A stretch of 64,000 nt of DNA from JABFRJ01 sp031374735 (GTDB lineage: Bacteria > Pseudomonadota > Alphaproteobacteria > Rhizobiales > Hyphomicrobiaceae), in NCBI GenBank assembly GCA_031374735.1, contig JANMGQ010000109.1, forward strand, positions 1-64,000, read 5' to 3'. This document shows positions 7,907 through 17,044 of this stretch, piece after piece (the first letter of the stretch is position 1; each line of letters opens with the position of its first letter). The notes below the pieces were generated by a model, which was given only the letters and a program-made list of their open reading frames with translations, was not told the DNA's origin and searched no databases. The position numbers and the translations under genes were made by a program.

Positions 7907-10108
7907 ATGACCGGCACGACAAAAACGGGCACGCCGACGAGCGGCACAGTGCCTGGTGGCATCAGCGACGGCCTCGATGCCGATACGCAAGCGCGCATCA
8001 CCGAACTTATCGAAGAAGACGAAGGCGCGACCAACAAGATGAGCGGCTGGCTTGGCCAGATGCTGATCTGGGCTGCGATCCTATCGTCGGTCTTTCACAT
8101 GTATTGCGCGGCGGCAGGCTCCTCGCTCGCTATCCCCGTTCCCGGATGGATCACGCTCAACATTCCGGTGTTCGGCTGGGCCCCAATCATCCCGACCTAC
8201 ATCCTGCGTCCGCTGCACGTCGCCATCATCATGGCGCTGGTGTTCCTGATGTTCCCGGCGGCGAAGCGGTTCCGGCACCGCATCATGGCCTGGGACTGGC
8301 TGTTCGCCATCCTCAGCCTTGCCGTCGTCGGCTACATTCTGTCCGTCGATTACATCATCCCGAGCGGCGATGATTTCGGCGAACGCGCGATTCTGCCGAC
8401 GAAACTCGACTTCGCTGTTGGTCTCGTGTTCCTGGGCCTTCTGCTCGAGGCCACGCGTCGCGCGACGGGCTGGATCATGCCCCTGGTGTCGCTGACGTTC
8501 GTCGCCTATGCGCTGGTCGGCAAAAGTCTACCCGCCCCTTGGACGCACAAAGGCTACGACCTCGAGCGCCTCGTCGGCTTTCTCTACATGAGCCTTGAAG
8601 GCGTCTACGGCACAACCGTCGAAGTTTCATCCAGCCTGATCATTCTGTTCACGATCTACGGCGCGGTCCTCCAATACTCGGGCGCCGGCAAGTTCTTCAT
8701 CGACTTCTCGTTCGCGGCCATGGGCGGCAGGCGCAACAGCGCGGGCCGCGCTGTCGTGCTGTCGTCATTCCTGATGGGCGGGCCGTCGGGCTCGGGCGTC
8801 GCCACCACCGTGACGATCGGCACCGTCGCCTACCCGATGCTCAAGAAGGCCGGCTACGAGCGAAACGCGGCCGGCGGCCTGCTCGCAGCCGGCGGCCTTG
8901 GCGCCATCATCTCGCCGCCCGTGCTTGGGGCCGCAGCCTTTCTGATCGCGGAATATCTCAAGATATCCTACCTCGACGTGATCTGGATGGCCCTCATACC
9001 GACCATCCTCTACTACTTCGCGATCCTCGTGATGGTCGAACTCGACGCACGCAAATATGCGGGCGCAGGGGGCGCCAACGAGCTGATGGTCGCCAAGGGC
9101 GAGCTGTGGAAGGTCACCAAGACCTATTGGTATCACTTCTCGTCGCTGATCTCGATCATCGTGTTCATGCTGCTTGGCTTCTCGCCAGTGCTGTCGGTGT
9201 TCTGGGCGACGCTGCTCGCCGTGCTCGTCAGCTATGTGCGGGCCGATACGGCGTTGAGCGTGCCAAAACTGAAGCAGGCCTTCGCAGAGGGCACCAGTGG
9301 CGTGCTCAACGTCGCCGTCACCTGCGCCTGCGCCGGCATCATTGTCGGCGTCACGTCCTTGACCGGTCTCGGCCAGCGCTTCGCCGACATCATCATCGGC
9401 TACGCCGCCGGCAATCTCGTGCTGACCGCAATCTTCACGGGACTGATCGTGTGGGTGGTTGGCCTCGCAGTGCCGGTCACCGCGAGCTACATCATGTGCG
9501 TGGTCATCGCAGGCCCCGCATTGATCAAGCTCGGCGTGCCCGACTACGCGGCGCACATGTTCATCTTCTACTATGCCGTGCTTTCGGAAGTGTCCCCGCC
9601 AACCGCGCTGTCCCCCTTCGCTGCCGCCGCCATCACCGGCGGTTCGCCCTACAAAACGACGCTGCAGTCGTGGAAGTACACGCTGCCGGCGTTCCTGACG
9701 CCGTTCGTGTTCGTGTGCGACCCGCAGGGCATCGGCCTGCTGCTGAAAGTGCCAAAGGGCGGCACCTGGTTCGACATTCTGGAGATTACGATCGAGACCG
9801 GCGTCGGCATTGTCTTTCTCGGCCTCGCCTTCCAGGGCTGGTACATCAAGAAGACGAGCAAACTCGAAGGCGTGCTGTTTGGCATCGCCGGCCTGCTGTT
9901 CGTGTTCCCAAGCATGCTGAACGCGCTCTTGAAGCCGTGGACCGGGCTCGACATCGATCACCCCATCGCGCTGATGAAGTCGCTCGGCGTAACAATGGGC
10001 GTCAACGTACCGATCGGCATGGCGCTCGGCGTCGCGACGCTGATGCTGCATCGGGCGCGGGTGGCCCGATTGGCAGATACTGCCAGCTCGGGTAAACTTG
10101 GCACATAG
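7907..10108 (+). CDS. TRAP transporter, fused small/large permease (TAXI type)
   Basis: A 733-residue inner-membrane protein combining the DctQ-like small and DctM-like large subunits, which takes up a solute delivered by a periplasmic binding protein using the ion gradient. Residues 1-45 are cytosolic and acidic; roughly 18 hydrophobic segments follow. DctM signatures are GGPSGSGVATTVTIGTVAYP and GLGAIISPPVLGAAAFLIAEY in the first half, and PVTASYIMCVVIAGPAL with YYAVLSEVSPPTALSPFAAA in the second. This architecture is typical of the TAXI subgroup. No TAXI binding protein gene is visible in the window. The start is an ATG preceded by a GGTGGGAAACGC leader. Confidence 0.92.
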   Translation: MTGTTKTGTPTSGTVPGGISDGLDADTQARITELIEEDEGATNKMSGWLGQMLIWAAILSSVFHMYCAAAGSSLAIPVPGWITLNIPVFGWAPIIPTYILRPLHVAIIMALVFLMFPAAKRFRHRIMAWDWLFAILSLAVVGYILSVDYIIPSGDDFGERAILPTKLDFAVGLVFLGLLLEATRRATGWIMPLVSLTFVAYALVGKSLPAPWTHKGYDLERLVGFLYMSLEGVYGTTVEVSSSLIILFTIYGAVLQYSGAGKFFIDFSFAAMGGRRNSAGRAVVLSSFLMGGPSGSGVATTVTIGTVAYPMLKKAGYERNAAGGLLAAGGLGAIISPPVLGAAAFLIAEYLKISYLDVIWMALIPTILYYFAILVMVELDARKYAGAGGANELMVAKGELWKVTKTYWYHFSSLISIIVFMLLGFSPVLSVFWATLLAVLVSYVRADTALSVPKLKQAFAEGTSGVLNVAVTCACAGIIVGVTSLTGLGQRFADIIIGYAAGNLVLTAIFTGLIVWVVGLAVPVTASYIMCVVIAGPALIKLGVPDYAAHMFIFYYAVLSEVSPPTALSPFAAAAITGGSPYKTTLQSWKYTLPAFLTPFVFVCDPQGIGLLLKVPKGGTWFDILEITIETGVGIVFLGLAFQGWYIKKTSKLEGVLFGIAGLLFVFPSMLNALLKPWTGLDIDHPIALMKSLGVTMGVNVPIGMALGVATLMLHRARVARLADTASSGKLGT

Positions 10109-10231
10109 CCAAGGAGTTCGAGGCTCGCGATGTCGTTCTTGCTCTGCGTCACCAGAGAGATGGCGAGGAACCATTTGGTCAGCGGCGTTGATGAGCCCTG
10201 AAAGATCGTCCCGGCTCTGAGCGACGCGTGC

Positions 10232-10813
10232 TCACCGCAACCCATCCCATTTCGTAATGCCGTCGACCGTCAGTCCGCCCACGCGGGCATGTGGTCGGCC
10301 GCCGGTGGTCATAGCGAGAAAGAAGACGATCTCGTCGGCGCGCGGGGCGTCCGGGATCATCGCCGTGACGGCGTCAAAGTGCGAGCGGACGTAACACGCG
10401 TCCTTGTGGTGCGTGGGCAGATCAATCTGTGCACCAAGCGCGCCCATCTTGACGGCGGACGGCACGATGGCGAGCGCCTTGCCGAGCAGCTCGCGCATGG
10501 CATAGCCGCCGGGCACGTGCCAGAGCGCCGAGTGCTCGATTTCGCCCGCGCTGCCGACGATGGCGCCTTTGCCATAGGCTTCGATGCGTGTGGGATCGCC
10601 ACCGAGCGCCATGACGAGCCGTTGCGAGAGATCGAGGCCGACGGGCTTCAGCGGCGCCATCATGGGGGTGATGTCGTCAACATAGCGGCCGGCAAACGGG
10701 TTGCGCACCACAGCACCGGCCCAAGCCTTCAGGATCGGCCGTGCGAGCGGCGGCCCGCCGTCGTGGCGCACCTCCTCCATACCGAGGGCAATCTTACGGA
10801 TGTCGATCTGCAT
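10232..10813 (-). CDS. amino acid synthesis family protein (DUF1185)
   Basis: A 193-residue soluble protein starting MQIDIRKIALGMEEVRHDGG, an opening typical of the DUF1185/AA_synth family, which has a Bacillus chorismate mutase-like fold. A long upstream frame exists to 10864, but MQIDIRK is the family start. The YGKGAIVGSAGEIEHSALWHVPGGY and PTHHKDACYVRSHFDAV segments are conserved in the family. Members lie near amidase and peptide-transport genes, as here. The biochemical role is not established. Confidence 0.8.
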   Translation of the reverse strand: MQIDIRKIALGMEEVRHDGGPPLARPILKAWAGAVVRNPFAGRYVDDITPMMAPLKPVGLDLSQRLVMALGGDPTRIEAYGKGAIVGSAGEIEHSALWHVPGGYAMRELLGKALAIVPSAVKMGALGAQIDLPTHHKDACYVRSHFDAVTAMIPDAPRADEIVFFLAMTTGGRPHARVGGLTVDGITKWDGLR

Positions 10814-10874
10814 ATGAACTCTTATGCGCGCGGGAGGGGCCACATGGTGAATGCTGGTCATCAAAAGTAACGCC

Positions 10875-11936
10875 TCAGCGGGTCAATGTCACTTTCGACA
10901 GGCCCTGCGGGCTGTCTGGGTCGCGCCCGCGTTTGGCGGCCAACGCGACCGCGAGCGGATACAGCGCCGCCATTGTCACAACGGGGTCGGCAGACCGCAG
11001 CTCAGCCGCCGGCACATCGAGCACGTCTCCATAGGCGGCGTAGGCGTGTGCCGCGGGGCCGGCCACAACGATGCGACGTGTCAGCCCGGACAGGATGCGC
11101 AGCGCGTCGTCGAGCGGGGCCGCATTTGTCGCGATCGCTAACAGCGCCGTCTCGGGGCTGATCGCCGCGCGCGGGCCATGCATCACTTCCGCGCTTGAAA
11201 TGGCGTCGGCGTCGATGCCCGCGAGTTCCTTGATCTTCAACGCGACCTCACGTGCTGCGGCCAATGACGCCCCGCGCCCGAGCACAACGATCTGGGGCGC
11301 ATCGAGTTGATCGAGCATGTGCGGCGTTGGCCGCAATCCGACGGCGCGCGCGAGATCGTCCGCAATGGTCTCCCACCCCGATAACGTTACCCCTCCGAGA
11401 CCGGCCACAAGCCGCAAGCCGATCAGCCACGACAGCACAACACTCTTGGTGGCCGCGACCGAGACCTCAGGCGCAGCGCCAACCAGCAAGACATCGTCGC
11501 AAACGGCTGCCAACGGACTATCAGCGACATTGATGATGCCGACCACGTGGCCGCCGCCAGCGCTCACGGCGCGCGCGGCTTCGATAATGTCAGGGCTGCG
11601 TCCCGACTGCGAGACAACGATCGCCAGCGCCTCGCGACAATCGAGCCGCGCGTGATCAAGCGTCACGAGCGACGGCGGCAGGCTCGCCGCAATGAGGCCC
11701 GCATGCACACCGGCCGCGCGTCCGACGGCGTCGCACACGGCATCGGAGGACCCGCGGCCAATGGTGACAACGAAACGCGGACCAACCCGCCGCAGGCGTG
11801 CAGCCAGTGCATCGACGTCTGAGAATTGGTGGATGCGCTGCCGCGCGCATTCCGGGATCGACGCGATTTCAGAGGCCAAGCGCGACTGCGTATCCTTGAG
11901 CGGGCGCGTCGGATCGGCGGCCGTCAGCGCCGTCAT
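10875..11936 (-). CDS. double SIS-domain protein (GlmS-isomerase/NagB-II-like)
   Basis: A 353-residue protein with two sugar-isomerase (SIS) domains, lacking the glutaminase half of GlmS. The first domain has TIGRGSSDAV and VVSQSGRSPDIIEA (the SQSGxSxD phosphosugar loop). The second has VLGRGASLAAAREVALKIKE and the AEVMHGPRAAI segment. The C-terminal GLSKVTLTR is the usual SIS tail. This fits a glucosamine-6-phosphate deaminase/isomerase of the NagB-II or AgaS type acting on amino-sugar phosphates; exact substrate unknown. Its ATG overlaps the sspB stop by four bases (ATGA), implying translational coupling. Confidence 0.85.
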   Translation of the reverse strand: MTALTAADPTRPLKDTQSRLASEIASIPECARQRIHQFSDVDALAARLRRVGPRFVVTIGRGSSDAVCDAVGRAAGVHAGLIAASLPPSLVTLDHARLDCREALAIVVSQSGRSPDIIEAARAVSAGGGHVVGIINVADSPLAAVCDDVLLVGAAPEVSVAATKSVVLSWLIGLRLVAGLGGVTLSGWETIADDLARAVGLRPTPHMLDQLDAPQIVVLGRGASLAAAREVALKIKELAGIDADAISSAEVMHGPRAAISPETALLAIATNAAPLDDALRILSGLTRRIVVAGPAAHAYAAYGDVLDVPAAELRSADPVVTMAALYPLAVALAAKRGRDPDSPQGLSKVTLTR

Positions 11937-12583
11937 TTTTTGCGGAATTGATCGAGACTGACGACCTTTGGACTGTCTGAGACGACGGGCGGCGCTGGCG
12001 CAACAGCGGGCCGCTCCGGCAGAGCGGCCGCTGGCGCCTCAGGCTTGGTGTCCGGGCTCACATCGGGCGAACGATCGTCACTGACAATTTCGGGCCGCTT
12101 GCGGGCCGCCGACGTTGTCCGCTTCTTTTCGCCCCGTGCTCCAACAACGCGCGGACGATTGGTGGCGCGCGCTGCAGCAGCGTCGTCTGGCGCGGCTTCG
12201 CCATCCTGTTCCGGCTCGTCGAACTGATGACCGAAGCGGACGCTCGGATCGAAGAACACTTTCAACGCCGAGTAGGGCACCACGAGCCGCTCTGGAATGC
12301 CGTTGAAGGCGAGCTTCACTTCGAATCGGTCTGGCAGCACAGTCAGATCCCAGAATTTGTGCTGCAAAACGACGGTCATTTCGGCCGGATATTTTTCCAT
12401 CAACCGCCGGGACACCGAGACGCCAGGCGCCTGCGTGTAGAACGAGATATAATAGTGATGCTCGCCGCGCAGACCATTGGCCGCAACATCATGAAGGATC
12501 GTACGCACGACGCCGCGATAAGCCTCGCGCATCGCCTCGCTGACGAGCGTCTCGTAGTCGATGTTTCCGTCACGCGTCAGCAT
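11933..12583 (-). CDS. sspB: ClpXP adaptor SspB, alphaproteobacterial type
   Basis: A cytosolic adaptor that delivers ssrA-tagged and other substrates to ClpXP. The core (residues 1-125) contains IDYETLVSEAMREAYRG, HHYYISFYT, MTVVLQHKFWDLTV and ERLVVPYSALKVFFDPSVRFGHQF, which is the alpha-SspB fold. A long acidic/proline-rich, disordered linker follows. It ends in a short conserved tail (PKVVSLDQFRKK), the likely ClpX-docking peptide. ATG 12583 opens the core directly. The stop overlaps the SIS gene start by four bases. Confidence 0.9.
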   Translation of the reverse strand: MLTRDGNIDYETLVSEAMREAYRGVVRTILHDVAANGLRGEHHYYISFYTQAPGVSVSRRLMEKYPAEMTVVLQHKFWDLTVLPDRFEVKLAFNGIPERLVVPYSALKVFFDPSVRFGHQFDEPEQDGEAAPDDAAAARATNRPRVVGARGEKKRTTSAARKRPEIVSDDRSPDVSPDTKPEAPAAALPERPAVAPAPPVVSDSPKVVSLDQFRKK

Positions 12584-12730
12584 TCAGCCACACCGAATTT
12601 GCGCCTGCGCAGGCCCGCTGCGCTGTATCGGCCATCGTCGCACGACTCGGCCCGCATGCCGCCAGTGTTCGCACGCCCAAGCCGGATCTGCAACCCGACG
12701 CGGTCGGGCACGCCGGGCAGTCTCATGACC

Positions 12731-12780
12731 GTCATCCCGCACAAACGCGGCCTGAAGAGGCCGCACTTGTGCGGGGTGAC
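12731..12780 (-). terminator. large near-perfect hairpin downstream of the peptide ABC operon
   Basis: Arms of 22 bases (beginning GTCATCCCGCACAA on the plus strand, ending TTGTGCGGGGTGAC) enclose a TGAAGA loop, with only three non-Watson-Crick positions. It lies 67 bp past the stop of the last ATPase gene and before sspB. The outer GTCATCCCG resembles the inner part of family B, so it may belong to that repeat group and double as a terminator. Confidence 0.6.
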
Positions 12781-12846
12781 GGGGATTTCGTTCATGCGAT
12801 TGCCTTGGTCGGGCGCGTGTCTCAGCGAGCGCAGGCGAGCGCCATC

Positions 12847-13836
12847 TCATCCTATATCCAGATGGCAGGCGACAGCGTGGTCGACGCCGCCTTGCCGCAG
12901 CACGGGTGCTTCGACACGGCAGCGGTCCATGACGAGGGGGCAGCGCGTGTGGAAATGGCAGCCCGACGGTGGCTTGATCGGGCTCGGCACATCGCCCTTC
13001 AAGATCGTGCGGTTGCGCGGTGCGTCCGGATCAGGAACCGGCACGGCTGACAACAGCGCCTTGGTATAGGGATGTTTTGGGCCTGCGAAGATGTTGCGCT
13101 TCGGCGCGAGTTCAACGATCCGCCCGAGATACATCACCGCGACGCGATGCGTCATATGCTCGACCACGGCCAGATCGTGGCTGATGAACAGCATGGCGAG
13201 GCCCAGCTGCTTCTGCAGATCCTGCAGCAGATTGACGATCTGGGCTTTCACCGAGACATCAAGCGCCGAAACGGCTTCGTCGCAGATGATCAGATCCGGC
13301 TCGGCTGCGAGCGCACGCGCAATACCGATGCGCTGACGCTGGCCGCCGGAAAACTCATGTGGCCAGCGGCCGACGGCCTCGCGCGGCAGGCGTACGAGAT
13401 CCATCAGCTTGGCGACTTTGTCGTCCAGTTCGGCATCGGTCTTGGCAAGCCCGAAATTGCGTATCGGCTCAGCCAGGATATCCCGCACGCGCATGCGCGG
13501 GTTGAGGCTCGAGAACGGGTCCTGAAAGACGACCTGCATGCGGCGCCGCAGCGGGCGCAAGGCGGAGGCTGAGATGTTGTCGATGCGGCGGCCCTCGATG
13601 AGCACCTCGCCCGACGTGATGTCATAGAGCCGCAGGATCGCACGACCGACCGTCGATTTGCCGCAACCGGATTCGCCGACGAGCGCCAACGTCTCGCCTT
13701 TGGCAATGTCGAACGACACGCCGTCGACCGCGTAGACAAACCCACGCGCGCCGCCAAAAAATCCGGTCTTCAGCGGAAAGTGTTTCTTGAGGCCTTTGAC
13801 CTCCAGCAACGGTGGGTTCATCGTGGAGGTGCTCAT
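12847..13836 (-). CDS. dppF: peptide ABC transporter ATP-binding protein (Opp/DppF type)
   Basis: The second ATPase of the peptide importer. It has Walker A GESGCGKST (54-62), the Q-loop in VVFQDPFSS, signature FSGGQRQR (162-169), Walker B LIICDEAVSALD (182-193) and switch His in ISHDLA. The C-terminal oligopeptide-transporter domain has the Cys-rich GCHFHTRCPLVMDRC segment, expected to bind an iron-sulfur cluster in this family. Its ATG overlaps the preceding ATPase stop by four bases. Dpp versus Opp specificity cannot be told from the ATPase. Confidence 0.9.
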   Translation of the reverse strand: MSTSTMNPPLLEVKGLKKHFPLKTGFFGGARGFVYAVDGVSFDIAKGETLALVGESGCGKSTVGRAILRLYDITSGEVLIEGRRIDNISASALRPLRRRMQVVFQDPFSSLNPRMRVRDILAEPIRNFGLAKTDAELDDKVAKLMDLVRLPREAVGRWPHEFSGGQRQRIGIARALAAEPDLIICDEAVSALDVSVKAQIVNLLQDLQKQLGLAMLFISHDLAVVEHMTHRVAVMYLGRIVELAPKRNIFAGPKHPYTKALLSAVPVPDPDAPRNRTILKGDVPSPIKPPSGCHFHTRCPLVMDRCRVEAPVLRQGGVDHAVACHLDIG

Positions 13837-14822
13837 GCGGTCACCGCCTCGCGTGGAGCGTGGTGACAGGCAACCACATGCCGATTGGCCTTCTGCTCAA
13901 GGGCCGGAGCGACGTTGCGACAAACCTCAGTCGCGAACGCACAACGGCTGGCGAACACGCAGCCCTTGATCCGGCTCTTGAGGCTCGGCACCAGGCCCGG
14001 AATTTCAGCCAGCCGCGTCTCAACGCCCGTGAGCGAGGACCCGAGCTTCGGCAATGCCCCGAGCAGGCCTTGCGTGTACGGATGGCGCGGGTTGCGGAAC
14101 AGGTCGCGCACGGGCGCCTCCTCCACTTTGCGGCCCGCGTACATGACCATGACGCGTTCTGCGACTTCGGCGACGACACCGAGATCATGCGTAATGAGCA
14201 CAATGGCGGCCCCGACTCGATGTTTCAGGTCGCGCATCAGGTCGAGGATCTGGGCCTGGATGGTGACGTCGAGCGCCGTCGTCGGCTCGTCTGCGATCAG
14301 CAGTTTCGGATTGCAGGCCAGCGCAATGGCGATCATCACGCGTTGGCGCATGCCACCCGAAAGCTGGTGCGGATACTCGGTGAGGCGCCGCTGCGGCTCG
14401 GGAATGCCGACGAACTGCAGCATTTCGGCGGCCCGATCGCTGGCAGCTTTCGCACCCAGCCCGTCATGCAGGCGGATGGTTTCCGTCAGCTGTCGGCCAA
14501 TCGTCAGCACGGGGTTGAGCGACGTCATCGGCTCCTGAAAGATCATCGAGATGTCGTTGCCACGGATGTCGCGCATCTCGCGATGCGAGGCCTTCAGCAG
14601 ATCCTTGCCCTGCAAGCGGATCTGGCCGGCGATCTTGCCCGGTGGCTCCGGGATCAGGCGCAGGATCGACATGGCCGTCACGGATTTTCCGCAGCCGGAT
14701 TCCCCCACAATGGCAAGTGTTTCACCCGCTTCGACCGAGAATGAAACGCCATCGACGGCGCGATTGACGCCGTCGGGCGTGCGGAAGTGTGTTTGCAGGT
14801 TTTCAACTTCGAGGAGCGCCAT
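13833..14822 (-). CDS. dppD: peptide ABC transporter ATP-binding protein (Opp/DppD type)
   Basis: The first ATPase of the importer. It has GESGCGKSVT (Walker A), MIFQEPMTSLNP (Q-loop region), LSGGMRQRVMIA (signature), LLIADEPTTALDVT (Walker B) and ITHDLGVVAE (switch). The C-terminal domain (RHPYTQGLLGALP..GCVFASRCAFATEVC) is the oligopeptide-transporter extension with its cysteine cluster. It begins six bases after the dppC stop and ends in a four-base overlap with dppF, so the two are translationally coupled. Confidence 0.9.
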   Translation of the reverse strand: MALLEVENLQTHFRTPDGVNRAVDGVSFSVEAGETLAIVGESGCGKSVTAMSILRLIPEPPGKIAGQIRLQGKDLLKASHREMRDIRGNDISMIFQEPMTSLNPVLTIGRQLTETIRLHDGLGAKAASDRAAEMLQFVGIPEPQRRLTEYPHQLSGGMRQRVMIAIALACNPKLLIADEPTTALDVTIQAQILDLMRDLKHRVGAAIVLITHDLGVVAEVAERVMVMYAGRKVEEAPVRDLFRNPRHPYTQGLLGALPKLGSSLTGVETRLAEIPGLVPSLKSRIKGCVFASRCAFATEVCRNVAPALEQKANRHVVACHHAPREAVTA

Positions 14823-14828
14823 GTGCGG

Positions 14829-15752
14829 TCAGAGCCTCTTCGCCATGCGCGGGTCGAGGGCGTCGCGCAGGCCATCCCCGAGCAGATTGACCGCCAGCAC
14901 CGTCAGCGACAGGAAGATTGCGGGGAACAAGATGATGTACGGCTTCACCTGCCAGAGCGTGCGGCCATCCGCCATGATGTTCCCCCACGAGGGGATCATC
15001 GGTGGCGTGCCGGCACCGATGAACGACAGGATCGACTCGATGATCATGGCGCTGCCGCAGATATAGGTCGCCTGTACTGTCAGCGGCGCGATCGTGTTGG
15101 GCAGGATATGGCGCAGAATGATCATTGGCGTTGTCGTGCCGGCCGCAACTGCCGCATCCACATAGGGCTGTTCGCGGAGCGACAGGACGACGCCGCGCAC
15201 CAACCGCGACACGCGCGGAATCTCGGCGATCGTGATGGCCATGATCACATTCTGCACGCTGGCGCGCGTCAGCGCCATCAGCGCAATCGCCAGCAGGATG
15301 GGCGGGATCGACATCATGCCGTCCATCACGCGCATGATCACGCCGTCCAGCCGACGCATGTAGCCGGAGATCAGCCCAATGGTCAGGCCGGCGATGGACG
15401 ACAGGACAGCCACCGAAAAGCCGACCAGCAATGAGACGCGCGCCCCATACAAGACTCGCGAATAGATATCGCGGCCGAACGCATCCGTGCCGAACCAGAA
15501 CTCAGCCGATGGCGTGCGCGTACGTTTGATGGGTGCCAGCGCCGTCGGGTCAACGGTCCAGAGCAGCGGCGCGAAAAGCGCGATCGCGAACATCAGCCCG
15601 AGCACGCCAAGACCAAGTGCCATGGTCGGATGTCGGTAGATGAAGCCGAATAGACCCGACCGGACGCGCACCTCCGGCATGATGTCGGGCAGGTCAGGTG
15701 CGGCGGCGTACGGATGCGGGGCTGTCGCGCTTGATGTGGATGTCGCGGTCAA
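14829..15752 (-). CDS. dppC: peptide ABC transporter permease (Opp/DppC type)
   Basis: An inner-membrane permease of 307 residues. A TTG start overlaps the dppB stop (TTGA), with GAGG about eight bases upstream. A proline-rich N-terminus precedes TM1 (MALGLGVLGLMFAIALFAPLL). The DppC N-terminal domain motif AEFWFGTDAFGRDIYSRVLYGAR and the EAA loop (EIPRVSRLVRGVVLSLREQPY..AAVAAGTTTPMIILRHILPN) that contacts the ATPases are intact. The alternative ATG 24 codons in is less likely because it abolishes the coupling. Confidence 0.9.
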   Translation of the reverse strand: MTATSTSSATAPHPYAAAPDLPDIMPEVRVRSGLFGFIYRHPTMALGLGVLGLMFAIALFAPLLWTVDPTALAPIKRTRTPSAEFWFGTDAFGRDIYSRVLYGARVSLLVGFSVAVLSSIAGLTIGLISGYMRRLDGVIMRVMDGMMSIPPILLAIALMALTRASVQNVIMAITIAEIPRVSRLVRGVVLSLREQPYVDAAVAAGTTTPMIILRHILPNTIAPLTVQATYICGSAMIIESILSFIGAGTPPMIPSWGNIMADGRTLWQVKPYIILFPAIFLSLTVLAVNLLGDGLRDALDPRMAKRL

Positions 15753-16690
15753 TAACGGATCCTCGGATCAAGGGCCATGTAGGCGATGTCGATGGCGAGG
15801 TTGACCAGCACGTAGACGAACGAGAACATCAGCACGATGCCCTGGATCAGCGGATAGTCCCGCCGCACGATGGCGTCGATGGTCAACCGCCCGAGGCCTG
15901 GAATAGCGAACACGCTTTCCGTGACGACCGCGCCGCCAATGAGCAGGGCGACACCAATCCCGATCACGGTCACAATCGGTACGGCCGCGTTCTTGAGTGC
16001 GTGAATGAACAGCACGGTATGTTCGCCGAGCCCCTTGGCGCGCGCTGTGCGGATGTAGTCCTGGCTCAGGACTTCCATCATTGTCGCGCGGGTGATGCGT
16101 GCGATGAGGGCGATGTAGACAAAGCCAAGAGCGATCCCTGGTAGAATGAGGTTCTCCAGCCACGGCCAGAAGCCCTTTGCGAAGGGGGTATAGCCCTGCA
16201 CTGGCAGCCATTCGAGTTCGAGGGCGAAGACGTAGGCGAGCAGATATCCGACCACGAACACCGGCACGGAAAAGCCGATGACGGACAGCCCCATCATGAT
16301 CCGGTCGAGCCAGCTGCCAACCTTCCAGGCGGCCAGCACACCCATCGGCACAGCGGCTGTGACGGCAAACACCAGCGTCACGATCATCAGGGACAGCGTC
16401 GGTTCGATGCGCTGGCGGATGAGTTCGGTGACCGGCAAGCCTGTGAACATCGAAGTGCCGAGATTGCCATGCAAAATCAGCCAAACCCATTCGCCGAAGC
16501 GAATGAGAAACGGCCGGTCGAGACCAAGGCTCTGGCGGATGCGCTCGACATCTGCCGGCGACGCCTGATCGCCAGCGATGACCGCCGCCGGATCACCCGG
16601 TGCGATGTACAGCAGGCTGAAGACGAACAGAGCGACGATCGCCATGACCGGGATCGTCGCCAGCACGCGCCTGAGGATGTAGCCAAACAT
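15749..16690 (-). CDS. dppB: peptide ABC transporter permease (Opp/DppB type)
   Basis: A 313-residue inner-membrane permease with six hydrophobic segments, beginning MFGYILRRVLATIPVMAIVA as usual for DppB. It has GDPAAVIAGDQA in the periplasmic loop and the EAA cytoplasmic loop (RATMMEVLSQDYIRTARAKGL) before TM5. It is separated from the upstream binding-protein gene by 354 bp that hold two inverted family-A elements, and overlaps dppC by four bases. Confidence 0.92.
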   Translation of the reverse strand: MFGYILRRVLATIPVMAIVALFVFSLLYIAPGDPAAVIAGDQASPADVERIRQSLGLDRPFLIRFGEWVWLILHGNLGTSMFTGLPVTELIRQRIEPTLSLMIVTLVFAVTAAVPMGVLAAWKVGSWLDRIMMGLSVIGFSVPVFVVGYLLAYVFALELEWLPVQGYTPFAKGFWPWLENLILPGIALGFVYIALIARITRATMMEVLSQDYIRTARAKGLGEHTVLFIHALKNAAVPIVTVIGIGVALLIGGAVVTESVFAIPGLGRLTIDAIVRRDYPLIQGIVLMFSFVYVLVNLAIDIAYMALDPRIRY

Positions 16691-16783
16691 TGGAGCCGTG
16701 GTCTTCCCGTTTGTCTCGGTTCGTCTCGGGTTGAGGAACGTCCGTGGTCAAGCGCGTCGTCCGAACGCAAACGCCGCAGCGCA

Positions 16784-16890
16784 CTCCACTTCCCTCTCCC
16801 CTCACTTCTGAGGGGAGAGGGCAAAGACCGACCGCGCGCTGAAAGCGCGGTCGGTCGAGGGTGAGGGGCGGCTGCTTGCTCAACCGAGAT
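16784..16890 (+). repeat. family-A element, full copy (A3)
   Basis: CTCCACTTCCCTCTCCCC pairs with GGGGAGAGGG, then CAAA, then a second stem GACCGACCGCGC/GCGCGGTCGGTC, then the tail GAGGGTGAGGGGCGGCTGC and TTGCTC. It lies head to head with A4, in the gap between the binding-protein gene and dppB. Confidence 0.85.
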
Positions 16891-16928
16891 CGATCCGCTG
16901 GAGTAGCGCATGCTGGTACGGCGTCAGT

Positions 16929-17023
16929 GCAAGCGGCCGCCCCTCACCCACCACCATTAAGTCGCGAGCGACTTAATGGTGGTCTCCCTCTCCCCCTGAA
17001 GAAGGGGGAGAGGGAAGTGGAGC
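16929..17023 (-). repeat. family-A element, full copy, inverted (A4)
   Basis: Read on the minus strand it has the same order: CTCCACTTCCCTCTCCCC, fold-back, second stem, GGGTGAGGGGCGGCCGC. Its second stem is a perfect 16-bp pairing (ACCACCATTAAGTCGC with its complement, two-base loop) unrelated in sequence to that of A3. Confidence 0.85.
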
Positions 17024-17044
17024 ACTACCTTTAAGCCCGATCCC

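Noticed and set aside
8765..10174. 469-codon minus-strand open frame
   Set aside because: It is antisense to the TRAP permease and rich in His/Gln/Glu/Arg, the usual mirror of membrane-protein codons.
13812..14744. 310-codon plus-strand frame
   Set aside because: It is antisense to the DppD ATPase, whose Walker and signature motifs are intact.
16784..17023. CRISPR-like direct repeat
   Set aside because: The repeated units are inverted relative to each other, lack regular spacers, and recur singly elsewhere, so they are palindromic elements, not a CRISPR array.
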